This document shows positions 16,046 through 24,758 of a DNA stretch of 64,000 nucleotides, piece after piece. The DNA comes from Umboniibacter marinipuniceus (GTDB lineage Bacteria > Pseudomonadota > Gammaproteobacteria > Pseudomonadales > DSM-25080). Position numbers and translations under genes: made by a program. Under the pieces are notes generated by a model. It saw only the letters and a list, made by a program, of their open reading frames with translations, was not told the DNA's origin and made no database searches. Each line of letters begins with the position of its first letter. Within the stretch, counting starts at the first letter, position 1. The stretch lies in assembly GCF_003688415.1 (NCBI RefSeq), contig NZ_REFJ01000001.1, positions 602,645 to 666,644 of the forward strand, read 5' to 3'.

Positions 16046-16431
16046 TATTTGTTGATACCAGCGTTTGGGTTGATTACTTTAACGGGGTAAGTTCACCTCA
16101 AGTTAACGAATTAGATCGAAGGCTTGATCATGATGTGGTGGCGATGGGCGACCTGATTCTCCTCGAAATTCTTCAAGGGTTTAATAACGACCGTCACTAT
16201 AACCTTGCGCGTGAGCGTCTGCTGCAACTAGCGCAACATGAGTTTCTGAATTACCGATTAGCGCTTAAGGCTTCCGAGAATTTTCGCTATCTCCGCAAGA
16301 AAGGAATAACGGTTCGAAAATCAAATGACGTCATTATCGCCACGTATTGTATTGAGTATGGCGTACCGCTGTTATTTTCTGATCGCGATTTCGAGCCGTT
16401 TGTGAAGCATTTGGGATTGCAGGCGGTATAG
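16042..16431 (+). CDS. vapC: VapC-type PIN-domain ribonuclease toxin
   Basis: A 129-residue PIN domain with the four acidic positions in place: D5 in IFVDTSVWVDY, the Glu of LILLEILQG, the Asp of KSNDVIIATYC and the Asp of LLFSDRDFEPF. PIN toxins of this family cleave tRNA or rRNA in a metal-dependent manner. Translation is coupled to the VapB gene by an ATGA overlap. Confidence 0.92.
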   Translation: MIFVDTSVWVDYFNGVSSPQVNELDRRLDHDVVAMGDLILLEILQGFNNDRHYNLARERLLQLAQHEFLNYRLALKASENFRYLRKKGITVRKSNDVIIATYCIEYGVPLLFSDRDFEPFVKHLGLQAV

Positions 16432-16436
16432 GTTCC

Positions 16437-16465
16437 CCGACCGAGCACTTAGTGCAAGTGGTCGG
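16437..16465. terminator. Nested stem-loop after vapC
   Basis: CCGACC and GGTCGG enclose a second small palindrome GCACT-T-AGTGC. It starts six bases after the vapC stop codon. There is no T-run, so it is a candidate only. Confidence 0.4.
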
Positions 16466-16542
16466 AGGCTCCGTAGACTAGAGGTATGGGTTAAAGTGGT
16501 CACTTCCCACGGTATGGGACGGTGACCTCGCAAATTATGGCC

Positions 16543-17073
16543 CTAAACCTCCACCTCACAGCTACTATTTGCCAAGGCGGCTGCGGCATTCTCGTCATCA
16601 CCAATAGCCGACACTCGCAATAACATAACCCCTCTAGAGGTAGGCGATTGAATCACTTCGCCCGCTTGGCTGTGCACATTACTGTTAGGTCCAACCAAGG
16701 TGACATTAACCTGAGTGCCAATGCGGAAACGCTGTTCACGCTGGTTAGTCAGGCCGGCAAAGTTGCTGGTGTCCATTTGATAGAACTGCATTGACCAATA
16801 GCGCTCCGGTACTTCGGCGCGGATGGTAATGGGGCCCTCATCAAGGTCATAAATGCACAATGCGTACAGCAGATCGGGACTTGGCCGCACAATAGTGCGA
16901 AAGTTTTCGTCGGGCTTGGCGCGAACATGCAGGGTGTTGTAGCTCATGGTTTCGCCAGCTTTGCTATAAAGACGTTCCATGATGAGGTGGGGTACTAGCA
17001 TCGCCAGCGGGAATTGCCCTAACCAACCCAGTGCCAGGATGGCTACTATCCAACGTAGATACATCATGCGCAA
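16543..17073 (-). CDS. DUF1254-domain membrane-anchored protein
   Basis: A 176-residue protein with an N-terminal membrane helix (LRWIVAILALGWLGQFPLAM). The rest has the DUF1254 pattern YNTLHVRAKPDENFRTIVRP, SPDLLYALCIYDLDEGP and RYWSMQFYQMDTSNFAGLTN. In most bacteria DUF1254 is the N-terminal half of one protein whose C-terminal half is DUF1214. Here the halves are separate genes, with the DUF1214 gene upstream and overlapping by 10 bases. Function of the family is unproven. A truncated duplicate of this pair lies at 15562-15790. Confidence 0.8.
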   Translation of the reverse strand: MRMMYLRWIVAILALGWLGQFPLAMLVPHLIMERLYSKAGETMSYNTLHVRAKPDENFRTIVRPSPDLLYALCIYDLDEGPITIRAEVPERYWSMQFYQMDTSNFAGLTNQREQRFRIGTQVNVTLVGPNSNVHSQAGEVIQSPTSRGVMLLRVSAIGDDENAAAALANSSCEVEV

Positions 17074-17699
17074 CCCTCCAACTTAACGTGAGGAAGCGAG
17101 GCAGACTCTGGGCGCTGCAGGTAGTCATCACCGGGGGTGTAGAGCCTAAGCAGTAGATCAAAATCGTTATCCACGGACTTATCCTCGGCCCTCCCTCCAG
17201 ACGGACCTATAGGTAGCCAATTGCCCTCGGCGGCCGCTGCGCTAACGGTAATTTCCCAAGAGTTATTGGCATTGCGAATAAGGTTCTCATTGTTGAATGA
17301 GTAGCGCTTTTGTTCATTGGGGATGAGATAGAAGTCCCAGCCGTAGGCGGTAATGCTCCACCAATCTGCATCATAGTCATCGCCGGTGATGGTATAGCGG
17401 CAATTTAGTTTAAGCGGCTCACCGTTGAGTGATTTCAGCGAATAATAGATGGAGTCTTCGCGGGTGGATGCCAGTAAGCCGGCAATAGCAACCAAGGCTT
17501 TCAGTCTTGGGCCGGCTTCTTCCGAGCCGATGTTCATATGGGTGGCCCAGTTGCCGTTCATAATGGCTGTATTACCCAAGCCGTCTTTTATGTAAATGCT
17601 GAGCAATAGCGCTGACAGCGCCAGCGTAGCGATGGCCGCCAGTGGCCACCGCAGTAACTTGAATAGGCGTGATGATACTGGGGGTGTGGTGGCTGTCAT
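17064..17699 (-). CDS. DUF1214-domain membrane-anchored protein
   Basis: About 211 residues from the ATG giving MTATTPPVSSRLFK; longer in-frame starts exist up to 17798 but lack better ribosome sites. One membrane helix (residues about 20-38) is followed by DUF1214 landmarks: DADWWSITAYGWDFYLIPNE, then RYSFNNENL, NWLPIGPSGG and DLLLRLYTPGDDYL. It forms an operon with the DUF1254 gene. A copy of the TACMCAAAWRGGTA motif at 17853 is in the promoter region. Confidence 0.8.
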   Translation of the reverse strand: MTATTPPVSSRLFKLLRWPLAAIATLALSALLLSIYIKDGLGNTAIMNGNWATHMNIGSEEAGPRLKALVAIAGLLASTREDSIYYSLKSLNGEPLKLNCRYTITGDDYDADWWSITAYGWDFYLIPNEQKRYSFNNENLIRNANNSWEITVSAAAAEGNWLPIGPSGGRAEDKSVDNDFDLLLRLYTPGDDYLQRPESASLPHVKLEGCA

Positions 17700-17852
17700 C
17701 GAATATTCTCTGTCATGCTTGCCTACGGAAGGCGCGCTTATTCTGTTGTTATTATGATGTTTAAACATGACTATTCGGTGTTGAGCGCTTGGTGTCAAGT
17801 TGGGCGGATGGATGAGCGTTGAGAGTGTATTGAGCGTGCGGGCTGTACCCCC

Positions 17853-17866
17853 TACACAAATGGGTA
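17853..17866 (+). promoter_or_regulatory. TACMCAAAWRGGTA motif upstream of the DUF1214/DUF1254 operon
   Basis: TACACAAATGGGTA inside CCTAC...GTAGG at 17851-17868. It lies between the divergent DUF1214 operon and the channel-like gene, 70-150 bases from either start. Confidence 0.5.
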
Positions 17867-17935
17867 GGTTTAGGTTAGATTTACTTAATAAGTAATAGCT
17901 AGCGCCGTAACGACAATTTATGCATGGAGCGCATA

Positions 17936-18637
17936 ATGAAGAAAAATAATTCGAAAAGCGTGGTCGGCGCTTCGAGTTTTTCGCTAAAGATGGATCGCCT
18001 AAAGAAAAATGATTCTTTCATTGTCGACTTTTGGGCCTTGGTATTTAGCGCGCTTGGTAAATTATCGTTATTCACCTTGGTGAGGAAGATATTTCCAAAA
18101 GCTCGAACGGGGTTCTTTTCCGAGGTCTGGGCCCTAGGCCATGTCTTTCTATCAATTGCAGCAGTTCCAGCGGTGTTGTACATCGAGAATCGGACGGCTG
18201 GCATCGCAATATCTATTTATGCGCTAATACGTGTTTTCGAAGTGGTGGTTTATCAAACCAACGTGCTGCTCTTCGATGAATATCGCGCAACCAAAGCCTC
18301 TAAAGAATATGCGCTAAAAGGTTACCGCCGCATTGTTATTTTGCTCATGCAGAACTATTTCGAAATTATTTTCTGGTTCGCGGCGCAATATATTGTCTTT
18401 CAAGGGATGTTTTCATTCGCGGTGGAGGGTTCTCATGAGAGCGTGTTAGGTGCTGTTTACACAAGCTTTGTGGTGATGACAAGCTTCGGCTACTACAACG
18501 TCACCCCGCTTGGTGTTCTCGCATATTCACTGGTTATAGGTCAGGCAATGATTGGTTTGTTTATGACGTTGCTGAGCTTAGCTCGCTTTATTGGCCTCAT
18601 TCCCACTCCTAAATCAATGGATGTTCACGAGCAGTAG
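17936..18637 (+). CDS. Multi-spanning membrane protein with ion-channel-like pore segment
   Basis: A protein of about 233 residues. I choose the ATG at 17936 because GGAG stands six bases before it; an ATG 12 bases earlier has no such site. Four or five hydrophobic segments are visible. The C-terminal pair frames YTSFVVMTSFGYYNVTPLG followed by a helix LAYSLVIGQAMIGLFMTLLS, the layout of a two-helix K+-channel (Ion_trans_2) pore: filter helix, filter, turn, inner helix. The canonical filter TxGYGD is replaced by TSFGYYN, so ion selectivity is doubtful. It is a single gene. Confidence 0.65.
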   Translation: MKKNNSKSVVGASSFSLKMDRLKKNDSFIVDFWALVFSALGKLSLFTLVRKIFPKARTGFFSEVWALGHVFLSIAAVPAVLYIENRTAGIAISIYALIRVFEVVVYQTNVLLFDEYRATKASKEYALKGYRRIVILLMQNYFEIIFWFAAQYIVFQGMFSFAVEGSHESVLGAVYTSFVVMTSFGYYNVTPLGVLAYSLVIGQAMIGLFMTLLSLARFIGLIPTPKSMDVHEQ

Positions 18638-18754
18638 CAGGTTGTCTTATACAACGGCCATATCACGGCTCCATTAAAACCAGTTCAATCTTGGGAGATC
18701 TGTGCCAAACTGAACTTAACACCAAAAACTACCTAAAAAGGGAATTGACGTAGT

Positions 18755-20500
18755 TTGACCGATTTCTACGAAAGCCAAGCCGAAGAGCTGGCGGCGCAAT
18801 ACAATGCGATTGCGGCGCCCTCGGTTCACGACAGCTGGAAGGACTACTGGCCAACACAAGACCAGCCTATTACCGCGCTGGACGTTGGTGCGGGTACCGG
18901 TCGCGATGCCAAATGGTTGGCCGAGCTTGGCGCTGAAGTGTATGCCGTAGAACCAGCGCAGGCGATGCGCGCAATTGGTAAGCAATACACGCAATACCTC
19001 AATTCCACTACCCACGTAACTTGGCTGGATGATGCCTTACCTGGTTTGGCCACAACTCATCAGCTTGGACTGCGCTTCGATCTCATTCTTGTTAGTGCCG
19101 TGTGGATGCACATTCCCAAGGGTGAACGTCAGCGTGCTTTTCGTAAGCTCACTAACCTCTTAGCACCCAACGGTAAGTTAGTGATTACGCTTCGTCATGG
19201 TGAGTTCACTGATGGCAGAACTACCCATGGGGTAAGCGTTAGCGAGCTGGAGGCCTTTGCCAAACACCACGGTATGCTGGTTAAGCACGTAGGCACAGAT
19301 GGGGATCAGCTAAAGCGCGGTAATGTGTGGTGGGAGACGGTGGTGTTGCAACTACCGGACGACGGCTCAGGTGAGCTACTTAAGGTCCGTCATGCATTGG
19401 TGAACGACAGTAAGTCCGCTACCTATAAGCTGGCCTTACTCAGATCACTAGTTCGTATTGCTGATACCCATGCGGGTTGCGTGGTAGATAAGTCAGACGG
19501 CAGGGTAGCTATTCCGCTGGGCTTGGTGGCGTTGTACTGGGCGAAACAGTACAAAAAGCTCTTACAGTTCCCCATTCAAAAACCAGTGAATGCCAACGAG
19601 GTTGATCCGTGCCATTGGGGTATTCAACAGGCCACGAATACCAGCCGAGGTTTGGGTTTTGTGAAGGAAGGTTGGCGTACTCTAGGCCATCTTCAGGCGG
19701 ATGACCTACACATTGGGGGAGTTTTTCTGGCAGAAGAAGCCAAAGCAATTAGCTCCTTACTCAGTGACAGCGCAAAAACTATTAAAGAGATGCCCGTTAA
19801 GCACCTGTGGCACAAGGAAAAGACCAACTACCTGTTTGAAGTGAATCGCCGCTCCGTTAGAAAGGCCGATTCAGTGGTGCTTGATAAAACCTACTTCGAA
19901 AGCTTTGGTGAGTTCATCTTGGATGAATCCCTCTGGCAGTGCTTTAAGGTATTCGGCAGCTGGATTGAACCGCTGATTGTTAATCAATGGGTGGCCCTCA
20001 TGCAAAGCTACCCGCTTAACGCTAAACGACAACTCAGCCAGGAACACTACCGCGCCGCCTTGGCTTGGATTGATGCTGACCACGATACCTCTCAGGCACG
20101 AAAACGCGCCGACGAATTGCGTAAAGACGGCTACGATCTCCGATCGGTATGGAGTGGTAAGTTAGTAAGCGATAACTACCATATGGACCATTGTGTTCCT
20201 TTTGCTCACTGGCCCAGTAATGATCTTTGGAATTTACTTCCAACCACCGCCAAGGAGAACCTGAGTAAGAGCGATAAGGTGCCGAGTCAGGCTAAGCTCA
20301 TTAAGGCAAAGGCCCAAGTGATCAGCTGGTGGCAGGATGCCTGGGATAACAGCTCAACCAAATCGACTTTTATGATTCAAAGTGCGATGGCGCTGCCGGG
20401 GTTAAGTGGTGAAGTGAATAGCTTTGATGAGGTGTATGAAGCCATGACGGTTCAGGTTCGAGGAGTGAAGGATCGGTTGTTGGTGAGGGAGTGGGTGTAA
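18755..20500 (+). CDS. Class I SAM methyltransferase fused to an HNH endonuclease
   Basis: A 581-residue protein starting at TTG (MTDFYESQAE), preceded by AAGGGA. Residues about 40-190 are a Rossmann methyltransferase: motif I LDVGAGTGRDAKWL (42-55), acidic residue E66 after AEVYAV, then LILVSAVWMHI. No N6-adenine or C5-cytosine catalytic motif (NPPY, PCQ) is visible, so the methyl acceptor is unknown. About 215-345 is a distinct helical region (NDSKSATYKLALLRSLVRIA; AIPLGLVALYWAKQY). The C-terminus has a beta-beta-alpha HNH motif, MDHCVPFAHW...NDLWNLLP...ENLSKSDK, with H479, N493, N502 and K505. It stands at the edge of a defence-rich stretch, upstream of a restriction-modification operon on the same strand. 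A role in nucleic-acid defence is inference. Confidence 0.8.
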   Translation: MTDFYESQAEELAAQYNAIAAPSVHDSWKDYWPTQDQPITALDVGAGTGRDAKWLAELGAEVYAVEPAQAMRAIGKQYTQYLNSTTHVTWLDDALPGLATTHQLGLRFDLILVSAVWMHIPKGERQRAFRKLTNLLAPNGKLVITLRHGEFTDGRTTHGVSVSELEAFAKHHGMLVKHVGTDGDQLKRGNVWWETVVLQLPDDGSGELLKVRHALVNDSKSATYKLALLRSLVRIADTHAGCVVDKSDGRVAIPLGLVALYWAKQYKKLLQFPIQKPVNANEVDPCHWGIQQATNTSRGLGFVKEGWRTLGHLQADDLHIGGVFLAEEAKAISSLLSDSAKTIKEMPVKHLWHKEKTNYLFEVNRRSVRKADSVVLDKTYFESFGEFILDESLWQCFKVFGSWIEPLIVNQWVALMQSYPLNAKRQLSQEHYRAALAWIDADHDTSQARKRADELRKDGYDLRSVWSGKLVSDNYHMDHCVPFAHWPSNDLWNLLPTTAKENLSKSDKVPSQAKLIKAKAQVISWWQDAWDNSSTKSTFMIQSAMALPGLSGEVNSFDEVYEAMTVQVRGVKDRLLVREWV

Positions 20501-20880
20501 TGGATTTGATATCTACGTTGTTTGCAGGTTATTTTAGTGTGGCAAGGATGGCTAGCAGCGCGAATAAAATAGCGTGGGATTGTAGGCTCATAGCGTACCG
20601 ACAGCCAATAGAAGTTTAAAGCCTAAGGCGAACAATACGGCTAAAGTGCGTGTAGCGTGACCTATGAAAACGCGGCTTATTGTCTTCCTAGGCGAAAAAT
20701 ATCCTTGCGCTATTATCAGTTGTTGATAAGATATGGAAGGCATGTATAGGCATACAGTTGTTTCGAATGAGCAAACGCTGTTTTACACTCGCTCTGTTGC
20801 TTTGTCACTTTGAGCATCGGAAGGGAATTTAGAGAGTAGCGAGCAAGCAAATAATTCGAGCAAGCAATACGAGTTACTCA
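20501..20880. other. Intergenic promoter region of the restriction-modification operon
   Basis: No gene seen. It contains an inverted repeat TTATCA-gttgt-TGATAA at 20713-20729 and an 11-base direct repeat CGAGCAAGCAA at 20840-20850 and 20857-20867, the latter ending 13 bases before the start of the winged-helix gene. Either could be the binding site of that regulator. Confidence 0.5.
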
Positions 20881-21213
20881 ATGAAAAACGCTAAACAATC
20901 GCGCTGTGTAATCGGGATTAAGGGACAAAGCCCCGACCCAGATTATCCCATCGATATCTGGTTCGATTCGCTGAAATCGGTGGCCAATGTGCTGTCGAGA
21001 GAAAACCGACAGTTGTTAAAAATAATTGCTGAGAAACAGCCGCAGTCGGTAACTGAGCTGGCCACGCTTACAGGCAGAGCGGTTAGTAATGTGTCGAGAA
21101 CATTGAAAACATTGAGCAAGTACAACTTAGTTGAAATGCAAAGTACAAAAAACATGCTTCGCCCTACAGTCAACCATCAAAATTTTTTAATAGTAGTTAA
21201 TGATGAGAAATAA
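20881..21213 (+). CDS. Winged-helix transcriptional regulator (MarR/ArsR-like), likely controller of the R-M operon
   Basis: A 110-residue protein. The N-terminal 35 residues include YPIDIWFDSLKSVANVLSRE. A winged helix-turn-helix follows: NRQLLKIIAEKQPQSVTELA, TLTGRAVSNVSRTLKTLSKY, and the wing LVEMQSTKNMLRPTV. The layout is like small predicted transcriptional regulators with an ArsR/MarR-type domain. The methyltransferase gene begins inside its last codons (14-base overlap), so it is the first gene of the R-M operon and probably times expression. It is not a classic XRE-type C protein. Confidence 0.8.
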   Translation: MKNAKQSRCVIGIKGQSPDPDYPIDIWFDSLKSVANVLSRENRQLLKIIAEKQPQSVTELATLTGRAVSNVSRTLKTLSKYNLVEMQSTKNMLRPTVNHQNFLIVVNDEK

Positions 21214-22501
21214 GAACGACATCCTTCTGCAAGCGGAAGAAATTATTAAACCTTTAGCACTAGAGCATGTGCCACAAGCCAGTAACGTCGCAGCAGTAGT
21301 TGATCAATGGCTGCACGCCATTGCGACTGATAGCCAGTTTTACTGTAATCCTGATGTCTGCAAACCAGCACAGCTAAAGAAAAGTGTAATAACTCAGTTA
21401 CAACATAATGGTTTATATACAAAGCGAGACACATTCTTTGACGATGTTTTCGGTGGCTTAAATTTGAAGCCTGAATTTGATACTAAATTTCGTTTTATCG
21501 ACCTATTTGCGGGAATAGGTGGGATCAGATTAGGCGCTCAATCTAACGGTGGGGCTTGTGTATTTTCTTCGGAGTTCGATACGTTCGCTCAAAATACCTA
21601 TTCATGTAACCATGGCGAGTACCCATTTGGTGACATAACAAACATTCGGGAAAAGAACATTCCAGATCACGATCTTTTATTAGCGGGATTCCCCTGTCAA
21701 CCATTCAGCTATTCAGGGCGCTGTGAAGGTTTTGAGGATAAAACGAGAGGCACATTATTTTTTGATGTTCTTAGAATATTGGAGCAAAAAAAACCAAAGT
21801 TTGCACTTTTAGAGAACGTGAAAGGTTTTAAATCCCATAACAACGGGGAGACTATGTTTATAGCGCTTAAAGCGTTAGATGAAGCAGGTTATGTCCCTCA
21901 TTGGACTATTCTGAATAGCTACGATTATGGTGTGCCGCAATATCGAGAAAGGTGGTACTGCGTAGCTATTCGAAAGGATCTCGGTATTACTGATTTTTCA
22001 TTTCCAGACTTTAAAGATAGAAAAACTAAACTTAAAGACATAGTCGACTTAAGCGATGATGATGAGTCTTTATCAATTACGAATTTTGAGAAAAATAGAA
22101 TTAAGTATCATTTTGATAATTATGAAAAACAGGAAAGAGTTCAGCATGACAACTCAATGTATGAACCTCATACGAAGAAAGGAAGACATGGAGTATTTTC
22201 ATTTTTGAAGCCTGATGGCGCTCTTAGGTTTCATGTTGGAGACGTTGCAAAAACTCAGATACAAGAAGCGTTTTACGCTAGCTTAGAAACGTATGCGCCT
22301 ACTATTATTGCCAATCGAGTCCCGAAATTATGGGATATTCAACGAAAGCTATCTGTAACAGAATCGTTGCGTCTCCAAGGCTTTCCTGATGAATTTCATT
22401 TTAGAGTTTCCAAAGCTCAAGCATATAAGCAACTAGGTAACTCCGTGACTCTAAACGTTGTCCAAGCAATTATTGGGAATATTATAAAAATTAAGGACTG
22501 A
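21200..22501 (+). CDS. DNA (cytosine-5)-methyltransferase
   Basis: A 433-residue C5-cytosine methyltransferase. Motif I is FIDLFAGIGGIRLG (about 99-112), motif IV with the catalytic Cys is GFPCQPFSYSGR (163-174), motif VI is LLENVKGF, motif VIII YGVPQYRERWY, and motif X QLGNSVTLNVV near the end. The target-recognition region lies between VIII and IX. An extra 90 or so residues precede motif I, longer than in minimal enzymes of this family. It modifies host DNA to protect it from the McrB/McrC-like nuclease encoded downstream (inference from gene order). Coding sequence is AT-richer than flanking chromosomal genes. Confidence 0.93.
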   Translation: MMRNKNDILLQAEEIIKPLALEHVPQASNVAAVVDQWLHAIATDSQFYCNPDVCKPAQLKKSVITQLQHNGLYTKRDTFFDDVFGGLNLKPEFDTKFRFIDLFAGIGGIRLGAQSNGGACVFSSEFDTFAQNTYSCNHGEYPFGDITNIREKNIPDHDLLLAGFPCQPFSYSGRCEGFEDKTRGTLFFDVLRILEQKKPKFALLENVKGFKSHNNGETMFIALKALDEAGYVPHWTILNSYDYGVPQYRERWYCVAIRKDLGITDFSFPDFKDRKTKLKDIVDLSDDDESLSITNFEKNRIKYHFDNYEKQERVQHDNSMYEPHTKKGRHGVFSFLKPDGALRFHVGDVAKTQIQEAFYASLETYAPTIIANRVPKLWDIQRKLSVTESLRLQGFPDEFHFRVSKAQAYKQLGNSVTLNVVQAIIGNIIKIKD

Positions 22502-22506
22502 TTATT

Positions 22507-24732
22507 ATGGCGTACTTGTCTTTATCTAAAATCCAAGACGCAAGAACCTATGTTGAACAAAACATAAGACAGCCCGAGACCTTTATGGGATTAGTGTTGT
22601 TTTTGATATGTGTCGTAGAGAGAAAGAGAAATGGTTCTTATCTAAAGTCAGATATGAATCGGTTTTCAAAGCTTGCGGATGATGCTTTCTACTTATCTAA
22701 TGCACCGTCGTCGTACTCAGCTAGGTACTGGTTTGCATTACTCACAAATGACTGGGTTGATCAAGTCAGAGATCACTTTCTCAAAGGAAATAAAGTTTCG
22801 GCAAATAAAGTTATGCAGTCACTTTTTTGGCGAGACAGCTTTGTCGAGCTTGAATCCAAAGCCAGTTTAATTCCAAACGATATTTTAGAGTCACTATTCA
22901 TAGTAGATCTCGATGAATCAGAATTCAATCAACCCAGCAACGTAACAGCAGCTGATTTTTTAAGTAATTATGGGGGGACACAAGAAGCATTAACCATCAA
23001 ATTCGATGGTACTTTTGTAAAGAAAAAAGCCGGAGATTTGAGTGCTGGGCCTTTTGGGCAGACCTTGTATGCAGCTAGGGAAATAAAAAAGATAATATCA
23101 ATTTATGACTTTGACTTTATAGAGAAATTCGACTTGTCTTCTGAATACGCAAGGCCAAGCGTTAAACTTGATGTGATTGTTAATGCGATAAAAGAGAAAT
23201 TTAGCTTATGGATGTTAAGTAAAGGTTTGTCTGAAGCAACCGCATCATCGTATTCTGGATCCGGAATCGCCTACTGCGATAAGTTCACAAGTAATATCAC
23301 TGCCAATGTACGTAGTTTTTATCAATTAAACTCTGAACAAGTATTAGCCGCTTTAGGTGAACTTGAGCAGGTAGCTGAATGGATGCAAGCTGATGAAAGT
23401 GGTAATCGAATGTATAGTGCCGCTTGCAAAAAGCTAGCTGAATTCTTGGATGAAGAGTATTCGAGTTCATTTACGACCTTATCCAAACCATTTCTCCTAC
23501 TCGCTGGTATCTCAGGCACGGGTAAAACCCGCTTTGTACGTGAGCAAGCAAAAGCTTCAGGCAAATTTACTGAAACCTATTGTTTAACTTCTGTACGACC
23601 CGACTGGAATGAGCCGAGTGATTTACTTGGTTACATATCGCGCCTAAATGGCGCTGCTGAATACATTACCACCGATGTATTGCAGTTTATCGCCAAAGCT
23701 TGGCGTGCCATTACTGATAGCGGCTTAGCCGTTGAAGTACAGGAGAGAGAGGGCCAAGGTAAGCGTTTAGTAGTGGCAGGCGAACGGAATGAATTAAATA
23801 GGGTATTGCCTTATTGGTTGTGCTTGGACGAAATGAATCTTGCCCCCGTTGAACAGTATTTCGCTGACTATTTATCGGTAATGGAAACCCGCGAATGGCG
23901 TTGGACCGACGAGAGCTTCACCTACGGCAGTGATGCCTTATTAAAACCTGCCACTATCAACGAGGTCGCTGATAAAGAAAAGCTACGCGAAGCGCTAGGC
24001 TTTAAAGGTACACAATACGATGAGCTGTGGGGGCATATTTGCCTGTATGGTTTAGGTATACCGTTTAACCTGCTTGTCGCTGGCACGGTAAATATGGATG
24101 AAACCACACATGGCTTCTCACGAAAAGTAATTGATCGTGCGCTGAGCTTTGATTTCGGTGCCTTTTTCCCGAACGATTATAACGACTTTTTCACTCCGAC
24201 TAGTTGTAATAAGCGTCTAAGTTATCCCATTTGGTCAAATGCTAATAAAGCAGACTTAGCCAATACCTTCGACACTGATGGTACAAAAACGGTGGTGTTT
24301 TTATCGGCTGTCAATGCAGTGCTTAAAAACACACCCTTTGAATTGGCATTCCGTGCTTTAAATGAACTCCTTCTGGCTGTTGCCAGTAGTCAACCACAAG
24401 ATGATGCGGCCCTAAAAGCCGTGTGGGATGACTTTATGATGTGTAAAGTTTTACCGCGTATAGAAGGTGATACCGACAAGCTCACCACATCAGATGGTAA
24501 GGGTTTATTGGAAGAGCTTAATACTGTGCTAGCTACTCAGTTAGCTCTGATTTGGGAAACATCTGAAACGGACGAGGTGAATTGGCGCCCCGACTTATAT
24601 CGCGAGAAAATCGTGGCCGATGGTGCTACGGATGAGGAAAACGTACTTCGCATAACTTGCCGTTCGAAAGCAAAGTTGGAGTGGATGAGTGATCGATTAG
24701 CTAGTGCCACGTTTACCAGTTTCTGGCCTTAA
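22507..24732 (+). CDS. McrB-like AAA+ NTPase, motor subunit of restriction system
   Basis: A 741-residue protein. Residues 1-320 form an unrecognised N-terminal region, probably the DNA-recognition part, AT-rich in codon use. The AAA+ core follows: Walker A AGISGTGKTRFV (about 333-344), Walker B WLCLDEMNLAPVEQYFADYL (437-456), and the McrB-type motif GTVNMDETTHGFSRKVIDRA. In McrB, GTP hydrolysis drives translocation and activates the McrC nuclease; McrB-like subunits also occur in LlaJI and BsuMI type systems with C5-methyltransferases. The gene starts five bases after the methyltransferase stop and is followed after 26 bases by the McrC-like gene. Confidence 0.9.
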   Translation: MAYLSLSKIQDARTYVEQNIRQPETFMGLVLFLICVVERKRNGSYLKSDMNRFSKLADDAFYLSNAPSSYSARYWFALLTNDWVDQVRDHFLKGNKVSANKVMQSLFWRDSFVELESKASLIPNDILESLFIVDLDESEFNQPSNVTAADFLSNYGGTQEALTIKFDGTFVKKKAGDLSAGPFGQTLYAAREIKKIISIYDFDFIEKFDLSSEYARPSVKLDVIVNAIKEKFSLWMLSKGLSEATASSYSGSGIAYCDKFTSNITANVRSFYQLNSEQVLAALGELEQVAEWMQADESGNRMYSAACKKLAEFLDEEYSSSFTTLSKPFLLLAGISGTGKTRFVREQAKASGKFTETYCLTSVRPDWNEPSDLLGYISRLNGAAEYITTDVLQFIAKAWRAITDSGLAVEVQEREGQGKRLVVAGERNELNRVLPYWLCLDEMNLAPVEQYFADYLSVMETREWRWTDESFTYGSDALLKPATINEVADKEKLREALGFKGTQYDELWGHICLYGLGIPFNLLVAGTVNMDETTHGFSRKVIDRALSFDFGAFFPNDYNDFFTPTSCNKRLSYPIWSNANKADLANTFDTDGTKTVVFLSAVNAVLKNTPFELAFRALNELLLAVASSQPQDDAALKAVWDDFMMCKVLPRIEGDTDKLTTSDGKGLLEELNTVLATQLALIWETSETDEVNWRPDLYREKIVADGATDEENVLRITCRSKAKLEWMSDRLASATFTSFWP

Positions 24733-24758
24733 ACAATTGGCTAGGGGAGGGTGAATAG

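Noticed and set aside
11349-16431. Integron cassette array suggested by the cluster of small toxin-antitoxin modules
   Set aside because: Orientation is mixed, spacing is irregular, and I find no attC-like site pairs and no integrase.
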